Below are positions 33,059-43,000 of a stretch of DNA of 64,000 nucleotides, one piece after another. Below the pieces are notes generated by a model, which saw only the letters and a program-made list of their open reading frames with translations, ran no database searches and was not told the origin of the DNA. The stretch covers positions 1,550,001-1,614,000 of the forward strand of contig CBDIDH010000001.1 in NCBI GenBank assembly GCA_965277595.1. The letters are read 5' to 3'. This DNA is from CBDIDH01 sp965277595 (GTDB lineage Bacteria; Planctomycetota; Planctomycetia; Isosphaerales; Isosphaeraceae). Position 1 is the stretch's first letter; every line of letters starts with the position of its first letter. A program made the position numbers and the translations under genes.

Positions 33059-35131
33059 CTACATAGGCGCACAGGGAACGGCGACAGCGATTTTCTTGAC
33101 GGCTTCCTCGGGAACATAACGGATGGTCACGGCGCCGAGGAGCCGGCCCTTGACGAACGGCTTGGTCTTGAGTTCGCGTTGACCGGCGTCTCCTTGGCCG
33201 ACGCGAAGCGTGGGGCCTCGGGTTTCCGAGCCGGGTTTGGCCTCGAAGAAGGCGGCGGTGATTGTGCCGAGGGCGTCGCCGAAGGTCTCGCGGTCGAGCG
33301 ATTTTCCAGAGACATTTTCAAAGACGAAGCGGCGGGTCTGGGCGTTGACCGTGCCGACCGCGGCGGTCGGGTCGACGGCGTACCAGTCGCCAATCGCGGC
33401 CGACGTGCCTGGCTCCAGGCGCCAGCAGCGGGCCTCCTCGATCCGTTCGACCTTGCGGCCGAGGCTGTTGATGCCGTCGAGAAGGAGGACGAGGCCGACC
33501 TGTTTATCGGACCCGTTCTTGATGCGGATTTCAAACGCCTCGCCCGCCGAGGCGCCGATGAGCAAGGTGCCGGGATCGGCCTTGTCGACTCCTGAAGGGG
33601 CCTGGCGGAAGGGTTTCTGGACGCGAGGCGTGGCGTCGGTGACAGGGGTTCCGGCAGGCGCGAGGACCGACCAGACGTCGACGCGGAAGGGGAATTTGGG
33701 GTCGAGCAAGGGACTTGGCTTTCGCGATTCGGCGACGACCTTGACGACGACGGCTTCACTGCCGGGCGAGGCGTCCTTGGGGCGTTCGCGATTGTCAAAG
33801 CTCTGGCCGTCGTCGGCGAGCAGGGTTTCGGTGAGCGGAAGGAGGCCGCCGGGGCGGACGAGGCTCTCGCCGTCGGCCGTGGAGATCAGGTCGCACTGAA
33901 GATTCAGGTTACGGCCCCGGCGTCGGAGGGTGCCGGCGACGACCGAGTCAAGGCCGCCGCCGTTCGCGGCAAGGTCACGCATGGCGTCGGGGTCGCCGAT
34001 CTCGGAAAACTTGAGCCCGCGCGTCGCTTTTTGAAGCTGCGGGGCGTCAAGAACGCCATATTCGCGGCCGGCGAGGTGGGTCAGTTCCAGTCGGACGCGC
34101 TCGGCGCAATAGGCGGGGAGGTTGGACCGGCTCAAGCCTTCCACCCGCCCGTAAGGTTCGAGAAACTCAAGGACACCCAGTTTTTTCAGCTTGCGCAGGC
34201 GGGCTTCGAGATCAAGGTGCGCCGCGAGCCGCTTGCAGAGCGATTCAGGCGACTCGGGTATCAGCGTCAGAACCTCTTGCGGACCGGCGACGTTCAGGCC
34301 GATGCTTCGAACGGGTGTCTGCGCGCGACCACCGCCAAGGACTTGGCTCACGGTTTTCGAAACGCGATCATACGAGTATTTGTACACTTCATCGGCGGTC
34401 AGGTGGCCGTCGGCGTCTTCATCGGCGCCTCCTTCGAGGCCGCGGCAGAGCCAGTAGGTGAAGACGGAGCAACGGTGTTCGGGCCATTCGTAACTCTTTT
34501 CGCGGGCCTGACAACTGGCGAGAACGATGCAGCCGGGAACCTGTTGAAGGTCAAGTCCCTTGGCGACGACCTCGGAGGGAATGCCGGGGTCGTCGATCCC
34601 TTTTTCGCCGCCGGCCTGGCAGCAGTCGAGGATGAGGAACTTGACGCGGGCCGGGCACTGGCTGAGGGCCTCGCGGAACTCGGCGGCGGGGAGGCCGGTT
34701 TTCTCGGGGGTCTCGCGGCGGAAGTCGGACGGAACGAGATAGGTGACGCCGTCGCGGATAAAGCCGTGACCGCTGAAGAAGAGGATCAGGCGGTCCTCGG
34801 GTTTGACGTCGCGGAGAAAGCGTTTGAGTTCCTTGCGGAGGTTCTCGAGAGTGGGACGAAAGGCATCGGGCGCCTCGTCGTTCATCAAGGTGATATGGCT
34901 CGCGGGAAGGCCCGCGCGTTCGGTCAAGGTCTTGCGCAAGGCGTCGGAATCGCGATTCGTGAAGTTCAGGTTAAGCCGGGGGTCATGGTGCGACTGCACG
35001 GCGATGATAAGAGCTTTTTGCTGGCCAGGCGAGGCCGCGCCGAAGGACGTTTGAGAGGGATCGGCCGACAGAAGCACGAGCAGGCCGAGAACAAACCTTG
35101 TTCGGGGCGTCAATGCGTTGAAGAGCGTCAA
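33059..35131 (-). CDS. Caspase-like (peptidase C14) protein, exported
   Basis: The N-terminal caspase domain is intact: the catalytic His in ILFFSGHGF (about residue 122) and Cys in LILDCCQAGG (about 171), with the preceding NRDSDALRKTL typical of bacterial metacaspase-like enzymes. A CsgG/FlgO-like region (about 375-470) and a C-terminal beta domain follow, the same pair as in the protein at 29333. A TTG start at 35131 with AAGGGAG upstream gives a signal sequence (RFVLGLLVLLSA); a longer frame from 35203 adds only charged residues. Such proteases cleave after Arg or Lys and occur in signalling or stress-response loci. It heads the four-gene leftward set. Confidence 0.85.
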   Translation of the reverse strand: MTLFNALTPRTRFVLGLLVLLSADPSQTSFGAASPGQQKALIIAVQSHHDPRLNLNFTNRDSDALRKTLTERAGLPASHITLMNDEAPDAFRPTLENLRKELKRFLRDVKPEDRLILFFSGHGFIRDGVTYLVPSDFRRETPEKTGLPAAEFREALSQCPARVKFLILDCCQAGGEKGIDDPGIPSEVVAKGLDLQQVPGCIVLASCQAREKSYEWPEHRCSVFTYWLCRGLEGGADEDADGHLTADEVYKYSYDRVSKTVSQVLGGGRAQTPVRSIGLNVAGPQEVLTLIPESPESLCKRLAAHLDLEARLRKLKKLGVLEFLEPYGRVEGLSRSNLPAYCAERVRLELTHLAGREYGVLDAPQLQKATRGLKFSEIGDPDAMRDLAANGGGLDSVVAGTLRRRGRNLNLQCDLISTADGESLVRPGGLLPLTETLLADDGQSFDNRERPKDASPGSEAVVVKVVAESRKPSPLLDPKFPFRVDVWSVLAPAGTPVTDATPRVQKPFRQAPSGVDKADPGTLLIGASAGEAFEIRIKNGSDKQVGLVLLLDGINSLGRKVERIEEARCWRLEPGTSAAIGDWYAVDPTAAVGTVNAQTRRFVFENVSGKSLDRETFGDALGTITAAFFEAKPGSETRGPTLRVGQGDAGQRELKTKPFVKGRLLGAVTIRYVPEEAVKKIAVAVPCAPM

Positions 35132-35634
35132 AGGTGGCTCCCTTGATTCAGGTCGGCGATCCGAGGTGTCGCCCCGTCTTTTCCGACTTGAGAGCGACGA
35201 CAATCGGTGGCTCTGGCTCCATCGTAGCGACGCGGAAACCGTCTCGATAGAAATTTTTGGAATTTGTCATGTCTCAAGGCAACATCAATCTCTGGGGAAA
35301 CGGTCACGCGCGAGGGTCAGGACAAAACCGTCGTGAATGAGGATGACTTCGCATTACATTTTGCTCTAATATCTTATCAGGTAAGGGGTTGAAAAAAATC
35401 GTGACGGCTTCGAAATTGGAGTCGAAACAACGCCCGGCATCGCGTTCTCGGGGGATGAAGCATCAGGGATCTGATCGATCGATAATTGATTTTGTATCAT
35501 GGTTGCGTCAGGTTCAGCGGCCAGGGAACATGTTTGAGATTTGGGTCAAGGCAAGGGATCTTACAATCCGAATTCTAAGGACATTCCGTTCGTGGACGAC
35601 CCTAGGACGAACCGGGGCCAGGAGGATGATCAGG
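35132..35634. other. Intergenic region between divergent operons
   Basis: About 500 bp separate the caspase set from the surface-protein set. An A/T-rich patch near 35360-35385 (TCTAATATCTTATC) could hold a -10 element for the rightward operon, but no matching -35 is obvious. An open frame from 35389 runs in phase into the next gene; it lacks protein-like features before 35635. Confidence 0.35.
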
Positions 35635-37434
35635 ATGTCGAGATCCCGAAGGATGCCGGGGCCTCGGTCTCGAATCGTATACCGACTTCTCTTCCCCGCC
35701 GTGCTGGGAGGCTGGGGCGTCGGTCATGCGGCGGAGCCGCGGGTGTCGAATGTGCCAACCTTGCCCGCGGTCATCGCGGCGGACGCCAGGCCGGAGCTGG
35801 CTCAGTTGCCCCCCTTGCCGGCGGGTGTGAATCCGACGGATAACGTCGTGGAACTCCCGCCGTTACCGGCCGTCGCGGGCGATCCCGCGTCGGCCCCCGC
35901 GCCGCCGACGCCGCCGACGCCTGTCAGCCCCGTCACGGCCGAGATGGATTTGAACTGGGGCGCGATCGACCTGGATGAAGGACGTTACGGCGATGCCCTC
36001 AAGCGCCTGGAGCGGGCCGACCGGGCCGGGGCGGGCGTATCCTATTATCGAGGGCTCGCCCTGCTGGCCTTGAAGCGGTCGGATGAGGCCCTCCGCGACC
36101 TTCAGACGATCCGGTCGCGGCCGGATTCGCCCGATGAGGTCGAGATTGACCTGGCCGCCGCGCAGCTACAGACCGGGCAGGCCGCTCAGGCCGAGGAAAC
36201 GCTCAGAGATTATCTCAAGAAACACCCGGATGACCCCTTCGCGAATTATTTCCTAGGGGTGGCGTTGTATCGTCAGAAGCGATTCAACGACGCAATCACG
36301 CAGTTTGAAAAACCGACAACCGATGAGCGGCTCAAGCCGTTCAATAATTATTATCGAGGGCTTGCGCAGGCTCCCGTGTTGGGAATCGGCGCCACGAACC
36401 CCGCGAATCCAACGGCCAACGGCGCGCCCGTGCCGCCGACCTCGCTGACGAGGCAGTTGAACAGCAACTCCGCGGCGCCGGGGATGACCGTCACGCAACG
36501 GACCACCGGCGGCGGTCCCGATCCCAACCGGCGCTGGAATCTGGCCGTGATCAACGGCTATGAATACGACACCGACGTCGCGCTCGCGCCCAATCTCGGG
36601 TTCACGCCCAATGTGCTGACCCCAGGCAATGGACATCTGAACGATTCCAGGTGGACGAATGCCGTTTTCGGCGAGTATCGGCTGATCCAGACGGAAGACC
36701 TGGTCGTCGGCCTGATCGGATCGACCTATGATACCTGGCAGTTCCGGCTCGATCGGTACAACTTCCAGGACTACATGGGGGGCATTTACTCGAACGCGGC
36801 GATCGGCGAATCGTTGATCGGCGGCCTGCGATACGAGTTTCATGAAGACCTGCTTGGCGGCAAGCAGTTCGCGACCGATCATCGGTTCGCGCCCAACCTG
36901 ACCTATCGCGAAGGGACGTTTGGACACCTGACGGCTTATTATGAATTCGAATCGCTGGGGATCAATCCGATCGCCAACATCCTGCCGAACGTGAAGGCCT
37001 TGAATCGGTCGGGAAACATCAACTCGGTGGGTGTCACGCAGGCGTTTTACCTGATGGAAGGGGCAGGGCGATTATTTCTCGGTTATCGATATGATCGCGC
37101 CAACACGCAAGGGACCGACTTTGACCGGAGCACGAACCAGCTCGATATTCGCCTGGAAATGCCCCTCTTCTGGAAGATGATCGCGAACGTCGAGGCTCGA
37201 TACTTCTGGGACGACTACCTGAACCCGAACTCGCTCGACTTCTACAGCCGGAAGCGGTACGACACCCGGATCGAGGCCCGCGCGGGGGTGCAAAAGTTCT
37301 TCACGAACCACCTCAGCACGCGCCTGGAATATGTTTACACGGACAATCAATCGAACGTACATAATTTGTTCGGTGTGAGTCCGTACTCGTACAACCGCAA
37401 CGTCTTGAGCCTCCTGTTGATTTATGACTTCTGA
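35635..37434 (+). CDS. TPR protein with C-terminal outer-membrane beta-barrel
   Basis: The start at 35635 has AGGAGG nine nt upstream and gives an Arg-rich signal peptide (IVYRLLFPAVLGGWGVGHAAE). A Pro-rich linker (LPPLPAGVNP, APPTPPTPVSP) is followed by three to four TPR repeats (about residues 105-240: AIDLDEGRYGDALKRLERAD, YYRGLALLALKRSDEAL, DDPFANYFLGVALYRQKRF). The last 300 residues alternate aromatic and polar strands (YEYDTDVALAP, FGEYRLIQTEDLVVGL, LFLGYRYDRANTQG) and end in a terminal Phe, as in outer-membrane barrels. The TPR would be periplasmic. It is the first gene of an apparent surface-protein operon and is a candidate export or anchoring pore. Confidence 0.75.
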   Translation: MSRSRRMPGPRSRIVYRLLFPAVLGGWGVGHAAEPRVSNVPTLPAVIAADARPELAQLPPLPAGVNPTDNVVELPPLPAVAGDPASAPAPPTPPTPVSPVTAEMDLNWGAIDLDEGRYGDALKRLERADRAGAGVSYYRGLALLALKRSDEALRDLQTIRSRPDSPDEVEIDLAAAQLQTGQAAQAEETLRDYLKKHPDDPFANYFLGVALYRQKRFNDAITQFEKPTTDERLKPFNNYYRGLAQAPVLGIGATNPANPTANGAPVPPTSLTRQLNSNSAAPGMTVTQRTTGGGPDPNRRWNLAVINGYEYDTDVALAPNLGFTPNVLTPGNGHLNDSRWTNAVFGEYRLIQTEDLVVGLIGSTYDTWQFRLDRYNFQDYMGGIYSNAAIGESLIGGLRYEFHEDLLGGKQFATDHRFAPNLTYREGTFGHLTAYYEFESLGINPIANILPNVKALNRSGNINSVGVTQAFYLMEGAGRLFLGYRYDRANTQGTDFDRSTNQLDIRLEMPLFWKMIANVEARYFWDDYLNPNSLDFYSRKRYDTRIEARAGVQKFFTNHLSTRLEYVYTDNQSNVHNLFGVSPYSYNRNVLSLLLIYDF

Positions 37435-37508
37435 CGGGCGCAAGAGCCCCAGGAATCAACGGTTACACGCGGTTTCCCGATCCCCCTCGACAGGAGGCGA
37501 AGCGAATC

Positions 37509-39341
37509 ATGCTCGGACTATTTCTCATTGCCGCGGTGGTGGCCGCGGCGCAACCGGCGGAAGGCCCGAAGGCGAACGGACAGGTGACCGCGGCGGTCGG
37601 TCCGGTGACGATCGTCCGCAACGGAGAATCCTTGCCCGCCTCGCCAAGAACGCTCCTTTTTCCGGGCGACAAGCTCGTGACCGGCGCCCAAGGAGGCGCG
37701 GGGGCGTTTCTCTTTGCCGGGCAATCGATCTATCTCGGCGATTCGAGTGCTCTGGACTTGCCCGCGAAAGCGGGCGAAAACACGCTCACGCTGGCCCGGG
37801 GCGAGGCGCGGGTCATCAACGCATCGGCGAGTGTTTTAAACGTCGCCGCGGGCAAGGCGACGGGAAGGGTCGAGCGCGGAATCTTGCGGGCGGAATCGAA
37901 CGAACAGGGGAGCCGGTTCTGGTCCGAGGACGGGCAGGCGCGGATCATCGCGGCCAATCAGGCGCCGGTGGTCTTGCCGAGCGCGCAACAGGTGAACGTG
38001 CCGAACGCGGGACCGGCCCAGGCACCCGTCGCCGCCGATCCGGGAGCCTGGCAACTGAACGTCAACCCGCTCCAGCTCTCGGGAGCCGCCGATTCGAGCC
38101 GCTACTTACGCAACAAGAGAACCGATCGCGTTGATGAGTCGCTGCTTCAGCCGGGGCAGAACCTTGAGGATGCGTCGGGGGCGAAGTCGGCCGATCTCAC
38201 GGCCAATCAGCCGACCGCCACGGCGCAGCCGAACACGACGAACGAGGAGTCGTTTCAGCCCGTGATCGAGGCTCAGCCGAACACGGCGTCGAGTGCCTTC
38301 ACCAGCTCGCTGGCGTTCAACTCGTTCGGGGCGTCGTCCTTCGGCAGCACGAGCGGCGGTATCAATTCCGACGCACAGCAACAATCGCTGAACCCGTCTT
38401 ATCCGGGCAATATTCACCTGATCACCGCGCAGACACGTTACACCTTGAACACGATTCAACTCAAGCCGCAAGACCTGGGCAACACTCCCGGGCTCTTCCC
38501 GACGACCCGGACGTATTACTCGGTCGGTCTCGGAGCCGCACCCAAGGGGCCGATCCTGACCAATTTCTTGACCGGCACGAACGCGACGCCGCGGACGTTG
38601 ACCATTCCCCACTTCAATGCCTATGTCGTCAAGTTTGATCAGTACGGCATTCCCGACACGGCCCTGAACAACAACGCCTCGACGGCGGGAATTTCGGGCC
38701 TTCTGGGGGCAAAACCAACCTCGCCGCAGATCGTTGGGGCGACTCCCTTGGTGGACAAGCAAGCGGTTTTCAATCCACTGGCCACCTTTGCCTTTGGTGA
38801 GTTCGCCCTTCAGTCGAATTCAACCAAAAACCCGCAGATCGACGTCCGGCGGAGCGATCAGGACCGGCAGATCATCAAGTCGCCGACGGGGAACGACAAC
38901 CTGGACAAGGTGACCCTGAATCCACAGGTGGGTCAGTTCCAGAAGGTCAAGGATAATGTTTTCTTCCCGCAAGCACCTTACGTCCTAATCCCGCAGCCGA
39001 ACTCCGTCTTGAACAAGCCGACGTATGGCAGTCTCAGCCTCTTGCAGAAGGCGGCGGCGACGACCTTGCTGGCCGACTCGCTCTTCAGCTATGCCAAGCG
39101 GACGGGCCAGACCCGTTTCACCCTGGGGGGTCAGATCGTCGACATCACCGGCTATCGACTGCCGAAAACCGCGGCCTTGGCAAACAATCTCAACCCAGCG
39201 AAGGCCAGCGCCACGACGGTGAAGATGGCCTCGGCCATGCGGCCTCCGCTGTCGGCGTTCGGGCCGAACCCGGTGGCGATGCGGGGCGTCGGCGGGTCGA
39301 GTCATGCCGTGAACGCGGCGGTGAAACCGGCTCATCATTGA
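37509..39341 (+). CDS. FecR-domain secreted protein
   Basis: A short signal peptide (LGLFLIAAVVAAAQ) is followed by a FecR-like beta domain (about 24-150: VTAAVGPVTIVRNGESLPASPRTLLFPGDKLVTGAQGGAGAFLF, then ARGEARVINASA). A long, mostly polar Asn/Ser/Thr/Ala-rich region of about 450 residues without recognisable domains completes it. FecR domains often sense or bind cell-surface structures and occur beside large adhesins. It lies 74 bp after the barrel gene. A start codon with GACAGGAGGCGAAGC upstream supports 37509. Confidence 0.75.
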   Translation: MLGLFLIAAVVAAAQPAEGPKANGQVTAAVGPVTIVRNGESLPASPRTLLFPGDKLVTGAQGGAGAFLFAGQSIYLGDSSALDLPAKAGENTLTLARGEARVINASASVLNVAAGKATGRVERGILRAESNEQGSRFWSEDGQARIIAANQAPVVLPSAQQVNVPNAGPAQAPVAADPGAWQLNVNPLQLSGAADSSRYLRNKRTDRVDESLLQPGQNLEDASGAKSADLTANQPTATAQPNTTNEESFQPVIEAQPNTASSAFTSSLAFNSFGASSFGSTSGGINSDAQQQSLNPSYPGNIHLITAQTRYTLNTIQLKPQDLGNTPGLFPTTRTYYSVGLGAAPKGPILTNFLTGTNATPRTLTIPHFNAYVVKFDQYGIPDTALNNNASTAGISGLLGAKPTSPQIVGATPLVDKQAVFNPLATFAFGEFALQSNSTKNPQIDVRRSDQDRQIIKSPTGNDNLDKVTLNPQVGQFQKVKDNVFFPQAPYVLIPQPNSVLNKPTYGSLSLLQKAAATTLLADSLFSYAKRTGQTRFTLGGQIVDITGYRLPKTAALANNLNPAKASATTVKMASAMRPPLSAFGPNPVAMRGVGGSSHAVNAAVKPAHH

Positions 39342-39373
39342 ACCCTGATCAACGCGAGCGTGGCAAGAAAGGC

Positions 39374-39607
39374 GTGAAAACCGTGCGGACGACGACTTTT
39401 CAACGAGTTTGGCTCGGCCGGACGTTTTTGCTGGCCGGAATCCTGACGGCTCAGGTAGGTTGTCAGGCACCGCAAGGGACGCGGAAGCCTTTCGCGAATC
39501 AACCGCCGATGGCTCCCGAGGTTTCCTCGGCGGACGGTCCCCAGCGCGTTCTTCTGGATCAGGTCCACAGTCTGGCCGTTGATGACGCCCCGAAGGCGCC
39601 GCGTTAA
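39374..39607 (+). CDS. Small lipoprotein-like protein
   Basis: From GTG 39374 the 77-residue product has a basic start, a hydrophobic stretch WLGRTFLLAGILTAQVG and a Cys just after it, an imperfect lipobox (QVGC). The mature part is short and polar (APQGTRKPFANQPPMAPE). It may be a small lipoprotein. A longer frame begins at TTG 39338, overlapping the fecR stop; the choice of start is uncertain. It lies inside the surface-protein operon. Confidence 0.5.
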   Translation: MKTVRTTTFQRVWLGRTFLLAGILTAQVGCQAPQGTRKPFANQPPMAPEVSSADGPQRVLLDQVHSLAVDDAPKAPR

Positions 39608-39652
39608 TTGAGACGGTTCTTCTTCCAAGGTCGCCACGGAAAGGATCACGTG

Positions 39653-39949
39653 ATGCTCGCCCGATTTGCTCGACGACTGGTCCTGAGTCTGCTCTGCCTG
39701 ACCGCGATTGCCCCGCTTGCCCAGGCGCAGGGGCCTGCTCAAGTGAAGGTCTGTCACTGCGCCGCGGCGCCTTACGCGCATTACCATCCTGGAGCCGGCG
39801 GACCGGGTTATCGGTCGTCGAACTCTGGCATTGCGCCGGGCGCGGCGGGTCCGGTGACGGGTTTGCCGAGGGGACGCCGGTATTACGGCGGCCGGTTCTT
39901 CGGCAGCTTCAACAACCGCTATTACAGCCCGCAGTACGGCTATTTCTGA
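39653..39949 (+). CDS. Small secreted protein
   Basis: A textbook signal peptide (RFARRLVLSLLCLTAIAPLAQAQ) is followed by about 75 residues rich in Gly, Tyr, Pro and His, with two Cys (KVCHCAA) near its start and a YYSPQYGYF end. The start at ATG 39653 has AAAGGATC upstream. No family is recognised. It resembles the Gly/Tyr-rich secreted protein at 16619 in style and probably also sits at the cell surface. Confidence 0.65.
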   Translation: MLARFARRLVLSLLCLTAIAPLAQAQGPAQVKVCHCAAAPYAHYHPGAGGPGYRSSNSGIAPGAAGPVTGLPRGRRYYGGRFFGSFNNRYYSPQYGYF

Positions 39950-40045
39950 TCGGAAGCCGTCCGGGTTCGGACGATTGGTGGAAACGGAAGTTTGGGCTCG
40001 GCGAGAAAACGTTCAGACGTCGACAGGTTTTCAAGGAGATTTCGG

Positions 40046-43000
40046 ATGTTTGGCCGTTCCCCCCGTTCACCGCGTCGCCGTCAGCTATTTTCACGTGCAT
40101 CGATTTGCAGCGTGGCCGCAATCGTCGAGCCGATGGAATCGCGTTGCCTGCTCGCGACGATGGTGACCGCCGTGGCGGGGTCGGGGAGCTACGAACCAGG
40201 AGCATTAACGCATGATTTTGTGATCACCGGATTAACTCCATCAGAGGGCTCGGTCGTCGGCAACGTGCTCCAGGTTCCCAACGGCGTCACGACGACGAGC
40301 GTGACCCTCTCCGGCAAGGTGTACGGGCCGGACGGAGCGCCTCCGTCGGCTTTTCACGGAGACGAGAACGTTTTGGTCAGCGGCACGAATAGCCAGGGAG
40401 CGAGTTACTCGGCCACATTTCAGCCTTTGAACAATAACAAGGCCATTGAGGGAACCGATCCGACAACGGGTCAGCCTCGTGCGGAACTTGACTTTAATCT
40501 GGTTATCAGCAACCTGACATCAGGGCAAAATACATTTACCTATCAAGCGGAATTCGGCAGCGTCGTGGTCGATGTGTCTGGACTGTCGGGAAACGTCTTC
40601 CTGGACGATCTTCCGTCGTTCAGTCCGACACAAGTTCCTGCCGACTACAACAATCCTGCACTCACGTATCAACCACCGACAGAGAACGTCTTCACGTTCC
40701 TGGATTATAGCGATGCGGATGAGCCCAACGCGCGCAATGTTCAGGTCAGCGGTGGAACAGCGGCGCCGGGCGGCGGCACGTCGGTGACGACCTCGCAAGG
40801 GGGAACGTTCACGCTCCTGAACAGCACGGGAGACTTTCAATACACGCCGAAGCCAGGGTTCTCCGGAACGACCGATAGCGTGGCCTTGTTGGTCTCCGAC
40901 GGTGTCACCACGCCGCAGACCGTGACGTTGACGTTCAACGTTCAGAACGACATCCCTATGTTCGTGACGAACGACGATTACACGCAGTCGATCAACCCTG
41001 GAGACGTTGCCCAACCGATCACGAGCGGTTCGCCCAATCACAGCACTCCAGTCACGCTCATGCTGAAAGATAATGATGATCCGACGACCAGCCTGGTCTA
41101 CACGCTCACCGCGGCGCCGACGGCGGGCAAGCTCTTGCTCTCGGGCGTTGCGCTCGACGTCTCGAACCTGGCCGGCAACCCGCCGAAGTTCACGCAGGCC
41201 GACGTCGACTCAGGCAAGCTGACCTATCAGCAAACGAATCCGAACATTCGACAGGATTCGTTCGCGGTGACCGCGACCGACAGCTTCCCCGGGCATCCGA
41301 TGATCGGCCCGCAGACGATCAAGATCGCGGTGAGCACGGGACCCTCTCCGCCGACGATCACGATGTACGACCAGAGCGCGACCCCTCCCCCGTACAGTAA
41401 TGACGCCTATCCGACGTTCACCCTGACCGGCGCACCGGCGAACAGCACGGTCAATGTGTACGCGACCAATACGTCGACGATGGTCACGACCCAACTACCG
41501 ATCACAGTCTCCGCTGCCAATGGCGACCTGTTGGCCAAGGTGACCAAACAGATTCCCGACGGGACTTACACCTTTCAGGCCACATCTGTCGACAGCAAAG
41601 GTGTTGAGAGCTATCCGCGAGGGACGGCCTTTGGCCCGGTCACGATTGTCTCCGAACCGTTGCAGCTTTCCAACGTCTCGGTGTCACCCTCGGTTCCCGC
41701 CGGGACGGACAACTTCATCGTCACCAATGCGACGCCCCCGCCCTCGGTCGCGGTCTCGGCGACGGTGGCTTACGTGCCTGGCGTGCCATTCACGGTGACC
41801 GTGACCGAAGGCGGGACCGAGCTTGGTATGATGACATATCAGAATCTACCGGCAAAGGGGGCTGTTTCCGTCGTCCTGAAAGATCATGGCGGCCTGACTG
41901 AAGGGACAAATGCCCTGGTCATCACGGCCGTGAGCGACGCCAAAACCGCATCTTCAACGGCTTTCAACGTTGTTCAGGATACAAAGCCACCCCAATTTGT
42001 TCAGGATACAACGCCAGCCCAAACGCCTCTGGTGACCCTGGCGCATTTGGTCAAGGGAACGGGTGTCGCGAACTCCGCGACGGCCACTCCGGCAACGCTC
42101 GACACCACGCCCACGGTCTCGTTCAATGTCCAGGACCAGGAATTTGCCTCTGTTCCGAACACGGTGACGGTGACGGGTGTTCTCAGTCAGCCCAATCAAG
42201 ACATCACGACGACGAATCCCGGCACGCAGGTCTTCAAGACGTCGTACACCGTCTTGCCGAACCTCGACCCGACTACAAAAGTGATGAATACCAATTTTCC
42301 GTTCAGCGTGGCCTTGGCCGGCACGCTTTCCCAGGGCATTTATCAACTGCGCATCACCGCCACGGATTCGGCGTCGAATTCCGTACAGGCGCCCGATTTC
42401 ACATTCCAGGTCGTCGGCGCGGTCGCCGGCCCGACGGCCGGAGCGCCCGGGACCCCGGCTTACACGACGGTTTACAGCCTCGCGAGTCTGGAACAGACAC
42501 CGAACCCCGATGGCCTGAACCCGTCCGTTTACCCCTGGACGACGTCGTTTGACCGGACGACACAAACGGCCTGGGTTGACCTCCGTGGCACTGACATGAA
42601 AACGGGGGGGAGTGTCGATAGCGGCAACAGCGTTGCCCAGATCGACCCGGCGACGCGGACGTTCAAGCTTTATAACCTGGAGAAAGCCTTTCAAGCGACC
42701 GGCAAGACCCTGCTGAACAATAGCGGGCCGCACGGCATCTTTTTTGACTTTGAGAGCAACATCACGCCGAGGGTCTGGTTCACCTCGCTGTCCTCCGGCC
42801 TGATCAGCTACCTTGACCTGACCGACCCCAAGAACGCCACGCTTCATAGTTACGATGTCACGCAAGCCCTTAATTCGATCCCAGCCCTCCACGACACGAC
42901 GATGGCCGGGCCTCACGCCGTTGTCGTCGATGCACACGGTCACGTCTGGATCAGCGACCACGACGATCATGCCATCCTGGAACTCATTCCCGACCCATCC

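Noticed and set aside
35389..35634. N-terminal extension of the barrel-TPR protein
   Set aside because: The extra 82 codons lack protein character, while ATG 35635 has an ideal AGGAGG and starts a signal peptide.
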